A stretch of DNA of 48,542 nt, taken from Candidatus Zixiibacteriota bacterium (lineage in GTDB: Bacteria > Zixibacteria > MSB-5A5 > GN15 > FEB-12). Made by a program: the position numbers and the translations under genes. Below, piece after piece: positions 7,644 through 16,116 of this stretch. The notes below the pieces were generated by a model that made no database searches, had not been told where the DNA came from, and worked only from the letters and a program-made list of their open reading frames with translations. The DNA lies in assembly GCA_029860345.1 (NCBI GenBank), contig JAOUBJ010000022.1, positions 1-48,542 of the forward strand, in the 5' to 3' direction. Numbering within the stretch: the stretch's first letter is position 1; each line of letters starts with the position of its first letter.

Positions 7644-8918
7644 ATGACTCCTACAAAATGCTTTCTGATTGCAATTGCCGTGATATCCCTGGTTGCCATT
7701 CCGGTATTCGGCGGCGAATCCGTGAAGCTGGGATTGAACTATCCCAAGACCGGTCCCTACCATGTACAGGGTCTTGATCAGTGGCGGGCCGCCAATATGG
7801 CCGTCGAAGAGATTAACGCAGCCGGTGGGATTCTCGGTAAGCAGGTCGAGTTGGTCTGGACGGACTCAAAGTCCAATGCCGACGATTCCAAAGCCCATGC
7901 CGTCGATCTCATCGACAACCAGGGCGTCAAGATGATCTTTGGCGGCTCGTCCTCGGGCGTGGCCTGCGCTGTGGGTGACGTCTGCCAGGAAAAGGGTGTG
8001 CCTTTCTTCGGTACCCTGACCTATTCGACCGCGACAACCGGCAAAAGGGGTCATCGCCACACCTTCCGTGAATGTTACGACGCCTGGATGGGTGCCAAAG
8101 CTATTGGCGATTACCTGAACTCGAAGTTCGCCGGAAAGAAATACATGTACATTACGGCCGATTACACCTGGGGTTGGACCACGGAATCGTCGGTACGTAA
8201 GTTCACCAACACCGATGACAAAGATGCGCACAAGGGTGTTCTGACACCCCTTGGCACCAAGGATTTCGCCAAGCAGCTTTCACTGGTCAAGATGATCAAG
8301 CCGGACGTACTGGTGCTGGTGCTGTTCGGTCAGGATATGGTTAACGCCATCCGGCAGGCAACCTCGATGGGGCTTAAGAACTCGACCCAGATCGTAGTTC
8401 CGAATCTCACACTTGGTATGGCCGAGGGTGGTGGCCCGAAGGTCATGGAAGGCGTTATTGGAGCTCTTCCCTGGTGCTGGCAGGTTCCTTACAAGTATGG
8501 ATACGACAAAGGCAAGAAGTTTGTCGAGGCTTTTGCGGCCAAGCACAACAGGTATCCGAGTACATCCGGAGCCTCGGCCTATACTATCGTTCATCAGTAC
8601 AAAGAAGCCTGTGAGCGGGCCGGTAGTTTCGATGCACCCAAAGTTATCACCGCCTTGGAAGGACACGAGTATACTTCGCTGAAGGACAAACAGTGGTGGC
8701 GGAAATTCGATCATCAATCTGTTCAAGCGGTTTTCGCAGTAAAATGCAAACCGCAGGTTGACGTCATGAAGGATAAATTCCACCTGGATTACTTCGAGAT
8801 TCTCAGTCGGGTCGAAGGTGCCGAGGCCGCCATCTCCAAAGCGGAGTGGGAAGCGGTCAGAGCCCAGAACAACCTGCCGAGCAACCTGGAGCCTCTAAAG
8901 TCCATGGCCACTCGGTAA
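7644..8918 (+). CDS. ABC-type substrate-binding protein, branched-chain amino acid/urea/amide class
   Basis: A 424-residue periplasmic binding protein of the type I fold (Peripla_BP_6, LivK/UrtA/AmiC-like). After a signal peptide of about 24 residues it has VKLGLNYPKTGPYHVQGLDQ, then AVEEINAAGGILGKQVELVW, then MIFGGSSSGVACAVGDVCQE, a typical ligand-hinge architecture. The ATG at 7644 is preferred over an in-frame GTG at 7623 because AAAGGT sits eight bases upstream and the signal peptide then starts normally. No permease or ATPase genes are present in the window. It lies between a porin and a chemoreceptor, so it may present its ligand to the receptor rather than, or as well as, to a transporter. 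The ligand is unknown. Confidence 0.88.
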   Translation: MTPTKCFLIAIAVISLVAIPVFGGESVKLGLNYPKTGPYHVQGLDQWRAANMAVEEINAAGGILGKQVELVWTDSKSNADDSKAHAVDLIDNQGVKMIFGGSSSGVACAVGDVCQEKGVPFFGTLTYSTATTGKRGHRHTFRECYDAWMGAKAIGDYLNSKFAGKKYMYITADYTWGWTTESSVRKFTNTDDKDAHKGVLTPLGTKDFAKQLSLVKMIKPDVLVLVLFGQDMVNAIRQATSMGLKNSTQIVVPNLTLGMAEGGGPKVMEGVIGALPWCWQVPYKYGYDKGKKFVEAFAAKHNRYPSTSGASAYTIVHQYKEACERAGSFDAPKVITALEGHEYTSLKDKQWWRKFDHQSVQAVFAVKCKPQVDVMKDKFHLDYFEILSRVEGAEAAISKAEWEAVRAQNNLPSNLEPLKSMATR

Positions 8919-8934
8919 GACTCCCCGCGCCCTC

Positions 8935-8979
8935 GGAAGCCGGCAGCATTTGTCTCCTCCCCGCGATGCTGCCGGTTCC
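8935..8979 (+). other. Strong intercistronic hairpin between binding protein and chemoreceptor
   Basis: GGAA-CCGGCAGCAT pairs with ATGCTGCCGG-TTCC (10 bp perfect plus 4 bp after a single bulge) around a 16-base loop. No U-tract follows, so it is not a classical terminator. Such hairpins often protect the upstream mRNA and lower downstream expression, which would fit a binding protein needed in excess over its receptor. Confidence 0.6.
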
Positions 8980-9045
8980 TGAGGCGCAAACGAGATGATA
9001 GGACTGTACGCGGTCACACACCCTGCAGGAAAGAGGAAGAACAAG

Positions 9046-11148
9046 ATGAATATTCTGAATATTCGCAATCAGATACTTGGAACCGGTTTGGTGAGCCTGG
9101 TTGTGCTTGTGGGCGTGATTGCGTACTTCTATGGCTTTGCCAAAAGTGAATTCACCGGAAGTAGCCAGGACCTGGTCGGACTGATAAACCAGCGTTTCGC
9201 CGACGAAATGGATCGTGGCTTTGCGACCGATGCCAAAACTTTCAATGACTGGACCAAGGACGACGTCTTTGGTATTGCTATTGAATTCAGCACCACAAAA
9301 GAACTGACCGGCGAGTTCGAACGTTGGCTCATGAACGCCCCCGGCTTTTCTCTGATTGTCCTGGTTGACCAAGCCGGCGTGGTACTTGAGGCGACCGGAT
9401 CAAGCGCTCTTTCCACGTCGGCAAGCACGTTGGCCGGGAGTGCGCTGTCGGACTACGCCTGGGCAGGCAGACAGACCAAAAAACGATCGACATTCGGTAC
9501 CAGCACGGTTCTGGCCAACCTCGGCTCTGATGCCACTAAGACCTGGTCGTTTTATTGTCCGTCGTACAGTAGCTCGGGAGAGCGCAACGGTGCCCTGGTT
9601 GCCTTTACCGATTGGTCCAAGACTCAGGCGCAAGTAAGACGCTGCACCGAGGCTTTGGCCGACAAAGGGTATTCAAGCGCCAGGTCGGCCATCATTTTCC
9701 CGGGCCAAAGCGGCTCTCTGGCCTCCTACGAATCGGCCAACTCAGAAAGTGCAAGCCAGGATGAGACCTCTATGCTCACAACCTGGGCGGACAACGCCGC
9801 CGGTTTTGCAGTTAACACCGGCAGCATCTCAGGCGAGGATGTCTTTGTCGGTCAGAGCCCGTTGTCGGGACCGACTTTGTCGGATGACGACGTATCGGCG
9901 ACCGGACCGGTATTGCTGACAGTCGTCCCCGAAGAAGAGGTCATGGCCCAACTGAACAGTCAGCTGATAAAGATCCTCCTGTTAAGTATGTTGGGAACGG
10001 TCCTACTGATTGGTATCAACTATTTCATAGCCCGCCGGATCTCGCGTCGAATCACCCTCGGTTCGGAAATCGCCGAAACGATGGCCGCCGGTGATGTAAA
10101 TCAGACTATTGAGATCCACGGCAACGATGAACTGGGAGCGCTGGGTGCTTCCTTCGCCAAACTGGCCGCCTACATGAAAGAGATGTCGACAGCCTCGGAG
10201 AGGATTGCCGACGGCGACTTAACCGTGTCGGTGCAACCGAAGTCCGAAACAGACCTGCTGGGCAATTCATTCAAGAAAATGGGTTTGAATCTGACTATCA
10301 TGATCCGTCAACTGACCGAAAGCGCCGGCGAGGTGGTTTCGGCTGCCACCGAAATCTCAGCTTCGTCGGCCCAGATGTCCCAGGGGGCCAAACAACAGAC
10401 CGACCAAATCGACCAGGTATCTACCGCCATTGAAGAGATGACAGCCACCATAGTGGAGTCCTCGAAAAACGCCGGAGAAGCCTCCGAAGGCGCCAAAAGC
10501 GCCTCCGAAACAGCCGACACCGGTGGCGAAGTGGTCGGTAAGACAATCGACGGCATGCAGCGCATCGCCGGGGTAGTTCGCGAGTCTGCGGAATCGATCT
10601 CCAGGTTGGCCTCGTCGGTTGATCAAATCGGTGAGATCATCGGTGTCATCGACGACATCGCCGACCAGACCAATCTGCTGGCGCTCAATGCAGCCATCGA
10701 GGCCGCCCGCGCCGGCGAACAGGGTAGAGGCTTCGCTGTAGTCGCCGATGAAGTGCGCAAGCTGGCCGAGAGAACCGGCACCGCCACCGGTGAAATCACC
10801 GGTATGATCAAAGGTATCCAGTCGGAAACCGATCAGGCCGTCAACTCCATGGAAGCCGGCATTCAGGAGGTGGACAAAGGCAAGGAGCTGGCCGACAAAG
10901 CCGGCAACAGCCTCAATGAAATCGTGTCCATGTCACAGCAGGTTATGCGAATGATCAATCAAATCGCCGACGCCGCCTTAGAACAGTCCACCGCCGCTGA
11001 AGAGATAGCCAAGAGTGTTGAGGATGTGTCGTCCATTGCCAAAGAGACCGCGGGCGGCGCCGACCAATCGGCCAGCGTGGCCGAACAACTCAGCCGTCAG
11101 GCCGATCACCTCAAGAGCATGGTAGCAAAATTCAAGGTGGAACATTAA
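9046..11148 (+). CDS. Methyl-accepting chemotaxis protein
   Basis: A 700-residue chemoreceptor. TM1 is at about residues 9-30, a periplasmic sensor region follows to about 305, TM2 is at about 308-328, then a HAMP region. The stretches EIAETMAAGDVNQTIEI and RIADGDLTVSVQPKSETDLL suggest two successive HAMP units. A long coiled-coil signalling domain ends the protein. The conserved hairpin tip is present: DQTNLLALNAAIEAARAGEQ, then GRGFAVVADEVRKLAERT. The ATG at 9046 is preferred over 8995 because AGAGGA precedes it and TM1 is then positioned normally. The periplasmic part is about 275 residues with LVDQAGVVLEATGSS, suggestive of a Cache-type sensor. It is probably cotranscribed with the porin and binding protein. 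No CheA or CheW is encoded in the window. Confidence 0.93.
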   Translation: MNILNIRNQILGTGLVSLVVLVGVIAYFYGFAKSEFTGSSQDLVGLINQRFADEMDRGFATDAKTFNDWTKDDVFGIAIEFSTTKELTGEFERWLMNAPGFSLIVLVDQAGVVLEATGSSALSTSASTLAGSALSDYAWAGRQTKKRSTFGTSTVLANLGSDATKTWSFYCPSYSSSGERNGALVAFTDWSKTQAQVRRCTEALADKGYSSARSAIIFPGQSGSLASYESANSESASQDETSMLTTWADNAAGFAVNTGSISGEDVFVGQSPLSGPTLSDDDVSATGPVLLTVVPEEEVMAQLNSQLIKILLLSMLGTVLLIGINYFIARRISRRITLGSEIAETMAAGDVNQTIEIHGNDELGALGASFAKLAAYMKEMSTASERIADGDLTVSVQPKSETDLLGNSFKKMGLNLTIMIRQLTESAGEVVSAATEISASSAQMSQGAKQQTDQIDQVSTAIEEMTATIVESSKNAGEASEGAKSASETADTGGEVVGKTIDGMQRIAGVVRESAESISRLASSVDQIGEIIGVIDDIADQTNLLALNAAIEAARAGEQGRGFAVVADEVRKLAERTGTATGEITGMIKGIQSETDQAVNSMEAGIQEVDKGKELADKAGNSLNEIVSMSQQVMRMINQIADAALEQSTAAEEIAKSVEDVSSIAKETAGGADQSASVAEQLSRQADHLKSMVAKFKVEH

Positions 11149-11182
11149 TCGACTGTCTTGAGAGGTTGACAGCAGCAGTGAA

Positions 11183-11509
11183 ATGACAAGCAGCGAGGAC
11201 ATGATGCCCACAGATGTAGAAGACAAAGTCGGCAGCCCAGTCTGCACCCAAGGGGGTACGAAACCACCGACATCCAGGCCTGGTCGGCTCAGCGTCAGAA
11301 TATTACTCAAAGACCTTGATAAGGCGCTGAAGGCCAAGTCGTCGCATAGTGTCGCACAGGCCGCGCACGCCTTGGCCGAGCTTGCGCTCAGAACCGGCAG
11401 GATCGAGTTCTTCAGAGTGGCCTTGACCCTGGAGACGATGGGCACCTACGACGAACTTGATGGAGCACCGGCAATGAGGGCAAGGCTGGACCAGGTGATC
11501 GCGCGGTAG
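11183..11509 (+). CDS. Small Hpt-like helical protein
   Basis: A 108-residue protein starting 34 bases after the chemoreceptor. Residues 35-108 look helical. The segment QAAHALAELALRTGRIEFFR (60-79), followed by ALTLETMG, resembles the Hpt phosphotransfer pattern AHxLKGxxxxxG...A..LE, with His62 at the phosphorylated position. The usual Lys-Gly after it is replaced by Ala-Glu. It could be a degenerate Hpt, a phosphate sink or only a structural relative. The start is uncertain: the ribosome site is distant, and Met7 or Met8 are alternatives. Its position points to a signalling role. Confidence 0.6.
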   Translation: MTSSEDMMPTDVEDKVGSPVCTQGGTKPPTSRPGRLSVRILLKDLDKALKAKSSHSVAQAAHALAELALRTGRIEFFRVALTLETMGTYDELDGAPAMRARLDQVIAR

Positions 11510-11522
11510 GCCGAGTCCCTTC

Positions 11523-11604
11523 TTGTCATTCCCGCGCCTTCTTGTCATTCCTGCGCCCCTTTGTCATTCCCACGCCCCTTTGTCATTCCCACGCAGGCGG
11601 GAAT
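11523..11604. repeat. Four tandem 19-base units, TTGTCATTCC type
   Basis: TTGTCATTCC starts at 11523, 11542, 11561 and 11580, an exact 19-base period with small changes in the second half of each unit. The last unit continues into a GCAGGCGGGAATCC tail of the sort seen in common dispersed bacterial repeats. The whole 11510-11814 gap holds only such repeats and no gene that I can support. Confidence 0.8.
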
Positions 11605-11672
11605 CCATCTTCTCTTGTAGGTCAGGTCTCTCTTCTCTTGGAGACCTGACAGAATTCATGTGCGCGGCAATC

Positions 11673-11698
11673 TCATGCCTCGACTCCGCTCGGCATGA
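11673..11698 (+). repeat. Dispersed palindromic repeat, family 1 (copy B)
   Basis: A 26-base element TCATGCC-TCGACTCCGCTC-GGCATGA. The arms are changed relative to copy A but still complementary to each other, i.e. compensated substitutions. Confidence 0.7.
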
Positions 11699-11715
11699 CA
11701 GACGCACAGCGAACT

Positions 11716-11765
11716 GAGATTGCCACGGTACGTCCGCCGCGGCGGACACCTCGCAATGACGACTC
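11716..11765 (-). repeat. Dispersed intergenic repeat, family 2 (inverted copy)
   Basis: Reads GAGATTGCC ... GCAATGACGACTC, the reverse complement of the block at 1573-1626. Its centre CCGCCGCGGCGG is palindromic. Confidence 0.65.
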
Positions 11766-11814
11766 CTGTGCTTTTCAACAAGTAGGTCAGGTGCCCTCTG
11801 CTCCTGACAACGAT

Positions 11815-14442
11815 CTACTCACACACCGGCGGCGGGCCGCCGCCGAACATAAAGTCCACCATATAAACAAGATCGGCGATGTCGATGGCACCGGAACCAT
11901 CCACATCGGCCGCTGCTACAACCGGCGGGGGAGGGCCGCCCGCAAACATGTAGTCAACGAGATAAACCAGGTCACCGATGTCCGGGTCGCCGCCTGAACC
12001 ATCGATATCACCGCAGATAAACAGCGGACTAACCCAGATGTCGAAAGCTCGTTCATGGAAGTCGCCGGCTTGGTCCTCGGCATGAGCGGTGAACGAAAAA
12101 GTCCCTGCGTCACCCGGCGTCCCGGAGAGCATGCCTTGGGCCGAAAGTGTGATACCGGTACCGCTGAGATCGTCAAACAGATCGCTCCAGGTGAACACAC
12201 CATCGCCACCGGCGGCGCTAAGAGTCTGCGAGTATGGTTCGTTCACAATGCCGTTCGAGAGTTGTTCGGTGATGATTCGCGGATCACATGTGGATTGGGT
12301 GATACGGAAGGCATCGACGGCTGCCTCAACTCTGGAATCGGCCCCCAGGTCTTCGGCGTGAAATACAAACTGAACCGAGGCCGGCATCGGCATGATTTCG
12401 TCCAACTGGAATCGATACAGCTCCCAACCGCCGTCGGCGTTTTCCACCGGCCCCAACTGTTGCAGCAAGGCCCAACTCTGACCGCCATTGGGGGAGACAT
12501 GGACCCGGAAGTCGTCGCTGTAGGGATTCGCCTCAGAAGAGTTCGAGAACCAGATGGCGTACTCCACCTCGGCTCGTTCATAGGTCAGGTCGATTATCGG
12601 TGAGTACAGATTTGTCACGCCGTGATCGACATCGTACAATCCGTCCTGTTCGGTGAGGTAACACATGCTTCGATCAGGGAGATTGTAGTAGCCGGAACTA
12701 TCATAGTCTCCCTCCGGGGCGCCCACCCCGCCGTCCGGAAAGGCACGTTCCCACATACCGAATGTGGCGTCGCCGACAACCGTCCAACCGAGATCAAACT
12801 GGAAGTTATCATGGAAAGCCACGTCAATCTCGGTCACAACGTTCTTGATTATCGGACTGGCCGTATCGGGGTGATACGCCACGCCACTTTGCACGCCTTC
12901 AGCGCTGAAGTAGTACTTCACCACGCTGTGGCAGCTCTGCCCTGGAATGGTTGCGCCGAAGTCGGCGCTTCCCAGGTCATTCAACGGGATGGAGACGAAC
13001 GGTCCATCGTCCACAGAGTAATGCAGTTGCCCGCTGAATGGCACAATCTCCTCACCAGAATAGGTTGACAAGGCTACGACCATCTGAGTGTCGAGGCCGG
13101 GGTATATAAGAGGCGGATCATCAAGTGGATGTTCGAACACCAGCGTTGGTTCAGCCCAGTAAGTGGCGGCGGCCACAAAAGCCGTGGCCAGGCTGGCTTT
13201 TGTCATTCGGGTGTAGTAATCCAAATCCATGTACTCAATACTGTCGTTGGGACTATGGTACACTGGAGACAAGCTACCTTCAGAGATTTCCATGGCGTCA
13301 TAACCGTAAATGTAAAAGAAGAAATGGTCCGACCCTTTTGGACCATAAGGTTCGGTTACGTTAGCTGCAATGCTGATGTCTTCCAGAGAATCGGCCAGCG
13401 TTCCCCAGAGTTGACCGTATGGGTTGGTGCCGAAGGGGAAGGGAAGTACCATAGCCTGGTCCATACTGCCAATGGAAGCGATCATATCCATGTTCAGCAT
13501 TATCACGATCTGGTCGCCACGGGAAGCTGCATCTGCCGCGTAATGTTTGGACCCGCACAGTCCCACCTCTTCAGCGTCAAAGAGTACGAACTTGATCGTC
13601 AGGCGGGTATCGATATTATTTAGGACGCGGGCAATCTCAAGCACGGCGCAAGTACCGGAGGCGTTGTCGTCGGCTCCCGGTGAGAAGGGCACGGCGTCAC
13701 GGTGGGCGCCGATAACGATCTCCCGCGAAGGCACTTCGGTCCCCACTTTGACGCAGACGACGTTCGAGTACTTCACGGTATCTTCTTCCCAATACCTGGT
13801 CTCTGCAAAGCCTGAGTCTATAATTATCGAGTCGTAGCCGAACTCGGTCAATTTGTCGACAATCCAGAAGCGACTTCCGATGTTGGAGCTGGTTTCCACA
13901 ACCCGGGTCCAGTACGAAGTTAAAGTTACAACATACGATTCAAGCGAGTCCTGATTGACCAGATCAATCAGCGAGTCAAGGTCCATAACTTCATTCAGCC
14001 GATCCATGTCGAGCAGTCGTGGCTCGCGATAGACAATCGGTAAATTTTCCTTACCCAACCAAGCCAGACCGGGCAGTTCATCACCGGTTGGTAGCAGGGC
14101 CGGATCAACATCGAAGAGCCGCATGCCGTCTGCTTCATGAAGCACCTGGTAGCGGTTCCGGTTCGAGTCGTCACGGCGGATGTCGATGGCGAGTTTTGAT
14201 CGGTTAACGTCGGATGCGACCAACTCAATCGTCAGACCGGACTGCGATAACCGGTCCAGACCCTTGTCATCCGCCAACACCAGGTAGCCGTTGGTGACGC
14301 GCAGTACGGCGTCTACTTCGCATGCAGTCAACTGCCGCACAGCTTCGTGGCTGTCGACGACAACCATGTATAGGTCACCGGCGATAGCCGTTGGGCAGAC
14401 CGCTGCCACGAGAGCCGCCAAAAAGAGCACCTTCTTGAACAT
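11815..14442 (-). CDS. Secreted M28-family metallopeptidase with C-terminal Cys-bracketed dockerin-like module
   Basis: An 875-residue exported protein with a signal peptide MFKKVLFLAALVAAVCPTAIAG. The catalytic M28 domain spans about 170-430. Zinc ligands and catalytic residues are readable: H247 in GAHRDAV, D258 in GADDNASG, E291/E292 in DAEEVG, D319 in NMDM and H396 in YHSPND. Beta-sandwich regions follow, including a putative Ig-like stretch (GIVNEPYSQTLSAAGGDG). The last 66 residues start at a Cys and hold two calcium-loop helices (DIGDLVYLVDYMF, DIADLVYMVDFMF) separated by GGPPPP, with a final Cys one residue from the end. The ribosome site is AGAGGTGATGTT. It is likely an extracellular or surface aminopeptidase or carboxypeptidase. 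The cleavage preference is unknown. Confidence 0.9.
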   Translation of the reverse strand: MFKKVLFLAALVAAVCPTAIAGDLYMVVVDSHEAVRQLTACEVDAVLRVTNGYLVLADDKGLDRLSQSGLTIELVASDVNRSKLAIDIRRDDSNRNRYQVLHEADGMRLFDVDPALLPTGDELPGLAWLGKENLPIVYREPRLLDMDRLNEVMDLDSLIDLVNQDSLESYVVTLTSYWTRVVETSSNIGSRFWIVDKLTEFGYDSIIIDSGFAETRYWEEDTVKYSNVVCVKVGTEVPSREIVIGAHRDAVPFSPGADDNASGTCAVLEIARVLNNIDTRLTIKFVLFDAEEVGLCGSKHYAADAASRGDQIVIMLNMDMIASIGSMDQAMVLPFPFGTNPYGQLWGTLADSLEDISIAANVTEPYGPKGSDHFFFYIYGYDAMEISEGSLSPVYHSPNDSIEYMDLDYYTRMTKASLATAFVAAATYWAEPTLVFEHPLDDPPLIYPGLDTQMVVALSTYSGEEIVPFSGQLHYSVDDGPFVSIPLNDLGSADFGATIPGQSCHSVVKYYFSAEGVQSGVAYHPDTASPIIKNVVTEIDVAFHDNFQFDLGWTVVGDATFGMWERAFPDGGVGAPEGDYDSSGYYNLPDRSMCYLTEQDGLYDVDHGVTNLYSPIIDLTYERAEVEYAIWFSNSSEANPYSDDFRVHVSPNGGQSWALLQQLGPVENADGGWELYRFQLDEIMPMPASVQFVFHAEDLGADSRVEAAVDAFRITQSTCDPRIITEQLSNGIVNEPYSQTLSAAGGDGVFTWSDLFDDLSGTGITLSAQGMLSGTPGDAGTFSFTAHAEDQAGDFHERAFDIWVSPLFICGDIDGSGGDPDIGDLVYLVDYMFAGGPPPPVVAAADVDGSGAIDIADLVYMVDFMFGGGPPPVCE

Positions 14443-14577
14443 AACATCACCTCTTGTATAGGATCAATCAGAGGGTCAGGATGGTGCCGTCGTTATGGGG
14501 ATATCAGTCGATTCAATCTGCCAACCTGACCGACTGCGTGGACAAGCGGTGACGCCTGTCCGTCAGCACTTACCAGA

Positions 14578-14606
14578 AGTATAGCCCGATCGTTCCATGA
14601 TGTCAA
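14578..14606 (-). promoter_or_regulatory. Sigma70-type promoter of the M28 peptidase gene
   Basis: On the minus strand TTGACA (14601-14606), 17 bases, TATACT (14578-14583). The predicted start near 14571 gives a leader of about 128 bases. Confidence 0.6.
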
Positions 14607-14881
14607 CTGATTCTCGCCGACAATCGCGGACGGAGAGTCCCCCGACCAAACGAGAGTTATCATAGCCTTATATTTCTCAAGCGTATCCCAGTTTGATACG
14701 TACATAATGGCAAGGCTAACAACTGGCGTATATGCATCTAAAGGTGAGCGGCCGAGGCTCTTTGGTTGGGAAGGAGTACCGTCAATGGCATAGTCTTTAC
14801 ATAAGGCGGTCGACGGATCGACGGTTTTATTGTGCGCGGCAACGATGCAATCGAATCAATAACTTCAGATGGAGAAATAGT
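14607..14881. other. Intergenic region before the TenA-like operon, no gene seen
   Basis: The frame of the TenA-like protein is open back to 14732, but that stretch is not protein-like and a ribosome site supports the ATG at 14882. A weak candidate promoter for the plus strand (TTGGGA, 17 bases, CATAGT, near 14766-14795) can be read. I give it little weight. Confidence 0.4.
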
Positions 14882-15577
14882 ATGAGAAGCCCAAGAAGAT
14901 TAGTCCTTTCCGATGAACTCATAGCTAAACACAGTATGGTGACAGACCCTCCACCCCAGGATTCTCTTTTCTGGAAGATGTGGAACGCCTGTACGCAGAT
15001 CGCTGCCGATGCTCTGGCCACCGGCTACATACAAGGAATCAAGGCGGGCAATCTTGATCCTGTCAAGTATGGCGCCTTCATGGTCAGCGACGCCTACTAC
15101 TGCTTCAACGGAGCGCAGGATTACCTGGCCGCTGAAACTCGCACCAGCGATCCCGAACTTAAGGCCTACCTGTTGGCCAAGTATTCCAGTTACCAAAAAT
15201 ACAATCAGACGTTCCCGGATATATGGCATGTCAGGGACGCCAGGGGGGTGGTCCCGCTGGACATCTGCAAAGAGTACTCAGCGTGGGAGTCGACTGTCGC
15301 CTCCCACGAAGACCCGGTCTACACCGTTGTGGCCTTGCTTCCCTGTGAATACATTTGGTACTGGCTGGCCAACCAATTGGCCCCGCCCACGCCGGGCAAT
15401 CTGTATGCTGAATGGATTACCGACAACGACTCGCCCAAGGGTGCCTACGCCATGGGTAACTACCTGGTCAAATACATGGCTGAAAACCCGGGTGTGATCG
15501 ATGAAACCAAGGCAATCCAGCTTTACACTCAGGCGATTACCTATGAACAGAAGAACTTCGCGGCGGCGACCGCATAA
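14882..15577 (+). CDS. TenA/heme-oxygenase-fold enzyme homologue
   Basis: A 231-residue all-helical protein of the TenA/PqqC superfamily. The residues that define TenA catalysis are in place: Asp70 in FMVSDAYYCF (the QDxxYL position), Cys155 in ALLPCEYIWYWLANQL, and Glu222 in ITYEQKNFAAA (the YE..F position). In thiamin salvage TenA hydrolyses amino-pyrimidines, but no thiamin gene is near, so another amide or amine substrate is possible. Length is normal. The ATG at 14882 is chosen because GGAGAAATAGT precedes it. It is the first of four genes transcribed together (gap of 24 bases to the next). A role in making or modifying a product with the following proteins is inference. Confidence 0.75.
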   Translation: MRSPRRLVLSDELIAKHSMVTDPPPQDSLFWKMWNACTQIAADALATGYIQGIKAGNLDPVKYGAFMVSDAYYCFNGAQDYLAAETRTSDPELKAYLLAKYSSYQKYNQTFPDIWHVRDARGVVPLDICKEYSAWESTVASHEDPVYTVVALLPCEYIWYWLANQLAPPTPGNLYAEWITDNDSPKGAYAMGNYLVKYMAENPGVIDETKAIQLYTQAITYEQKNFAAATA

Positions 15578-15601
15578 CCCAAACCATTAAGGAAACCAAT
15601 C

Positions 15602-15979
15602 ATGGCACAAAAAACTTACAACATCGACTCCTTCCCCACGGGAGACTACATGTCCTGGTTCGTGACGACCCAGGCGGCTTTCAAGGTCAACGCGAAACTG
15701 TTCGACAGCAGCAAGACCTATTTCGACGCGTCCAAGCAGAGCACCAATATCGCTCCACCGCTGGCGCAGGGAGCGGACACCATCACAGGCAATAACCTGC
15801 AACTGACTATCGACGAGCCGCAGTCGACCAATATGGATGCCAGTATCAACACCTACAACATTACGACCAGCAACGGTACGATAGTCGGTTACGGGTACTC
15901 CATCTGTATTGAGGACCAGGACGACCAGGACTACAACGACGTAGCCATCTCTCTGGTGGCCTGGAAGAACAAGGGGTAA
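15602..15979 (+). CDS. Small acidic protein of unknown function
   Basis: A 125-residue protein with no signal peptide, probably a beta-sandwich. The C-terminal segment CIEDQDDQDYNDVAISLVAW (102-121) has a dense Asp cluster, with the DQDYND pattern also found in DUF4114-type calcium-binding domains. Otherwise I do not recognise it. Polar, Thr/Ser/Asn-rich strands (NLQLTIDEPQSTNMDAS) precede it. The start follows AAGGAAACCAATC. It lies 24 bases after the TenA-like gene, so the two are probably translated from one mRNA. It may be a structural partner or a substrate of the neighbouring proteins, but nothing in the sequence proves that. Confidence 0.75.
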   Translation: MAQKTYNIDSFPTGDYMSWFVTTQAAFKVNAKLFDSSKTYFDASKQSTNIAPPLAQGADTITGNNLQLTIDEPQSTNMDASINTYNITTSNGTIVGYGYSICIEDQDDQDYNDVAISLVAWKNKG

Positions 15980-16116
15980 CAGCGGCTCAAGTCTTAGGGA
16001 CAATAGTAGTCGAGTACTCTCCGACTCTCGACTGTCTTGGAGCCTCGCAGAATCATCGGTATCGACTGGTACCGGTGAATGAGTAGTATAACCGTTTCAA
16101 TCCACAGGAGATCGTC

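Noticed and set aside
11183-11509. CheW-like adaptor
   Set aside because: No SH3-like strand pattern. The segment is helical with a His in an Hpt-like position.
11523-11604. CRISPR array
   Set aside because: The units are 19 bases with no spacers and no cas genes; a plain tandem repeat fits.
14493-14705. 70-codon minus-strand frame upstream of the M28 peptidase gene
   Set aside because: It has no recognised features and it covers the promoter at 14578-14606. No clear ribosome site.
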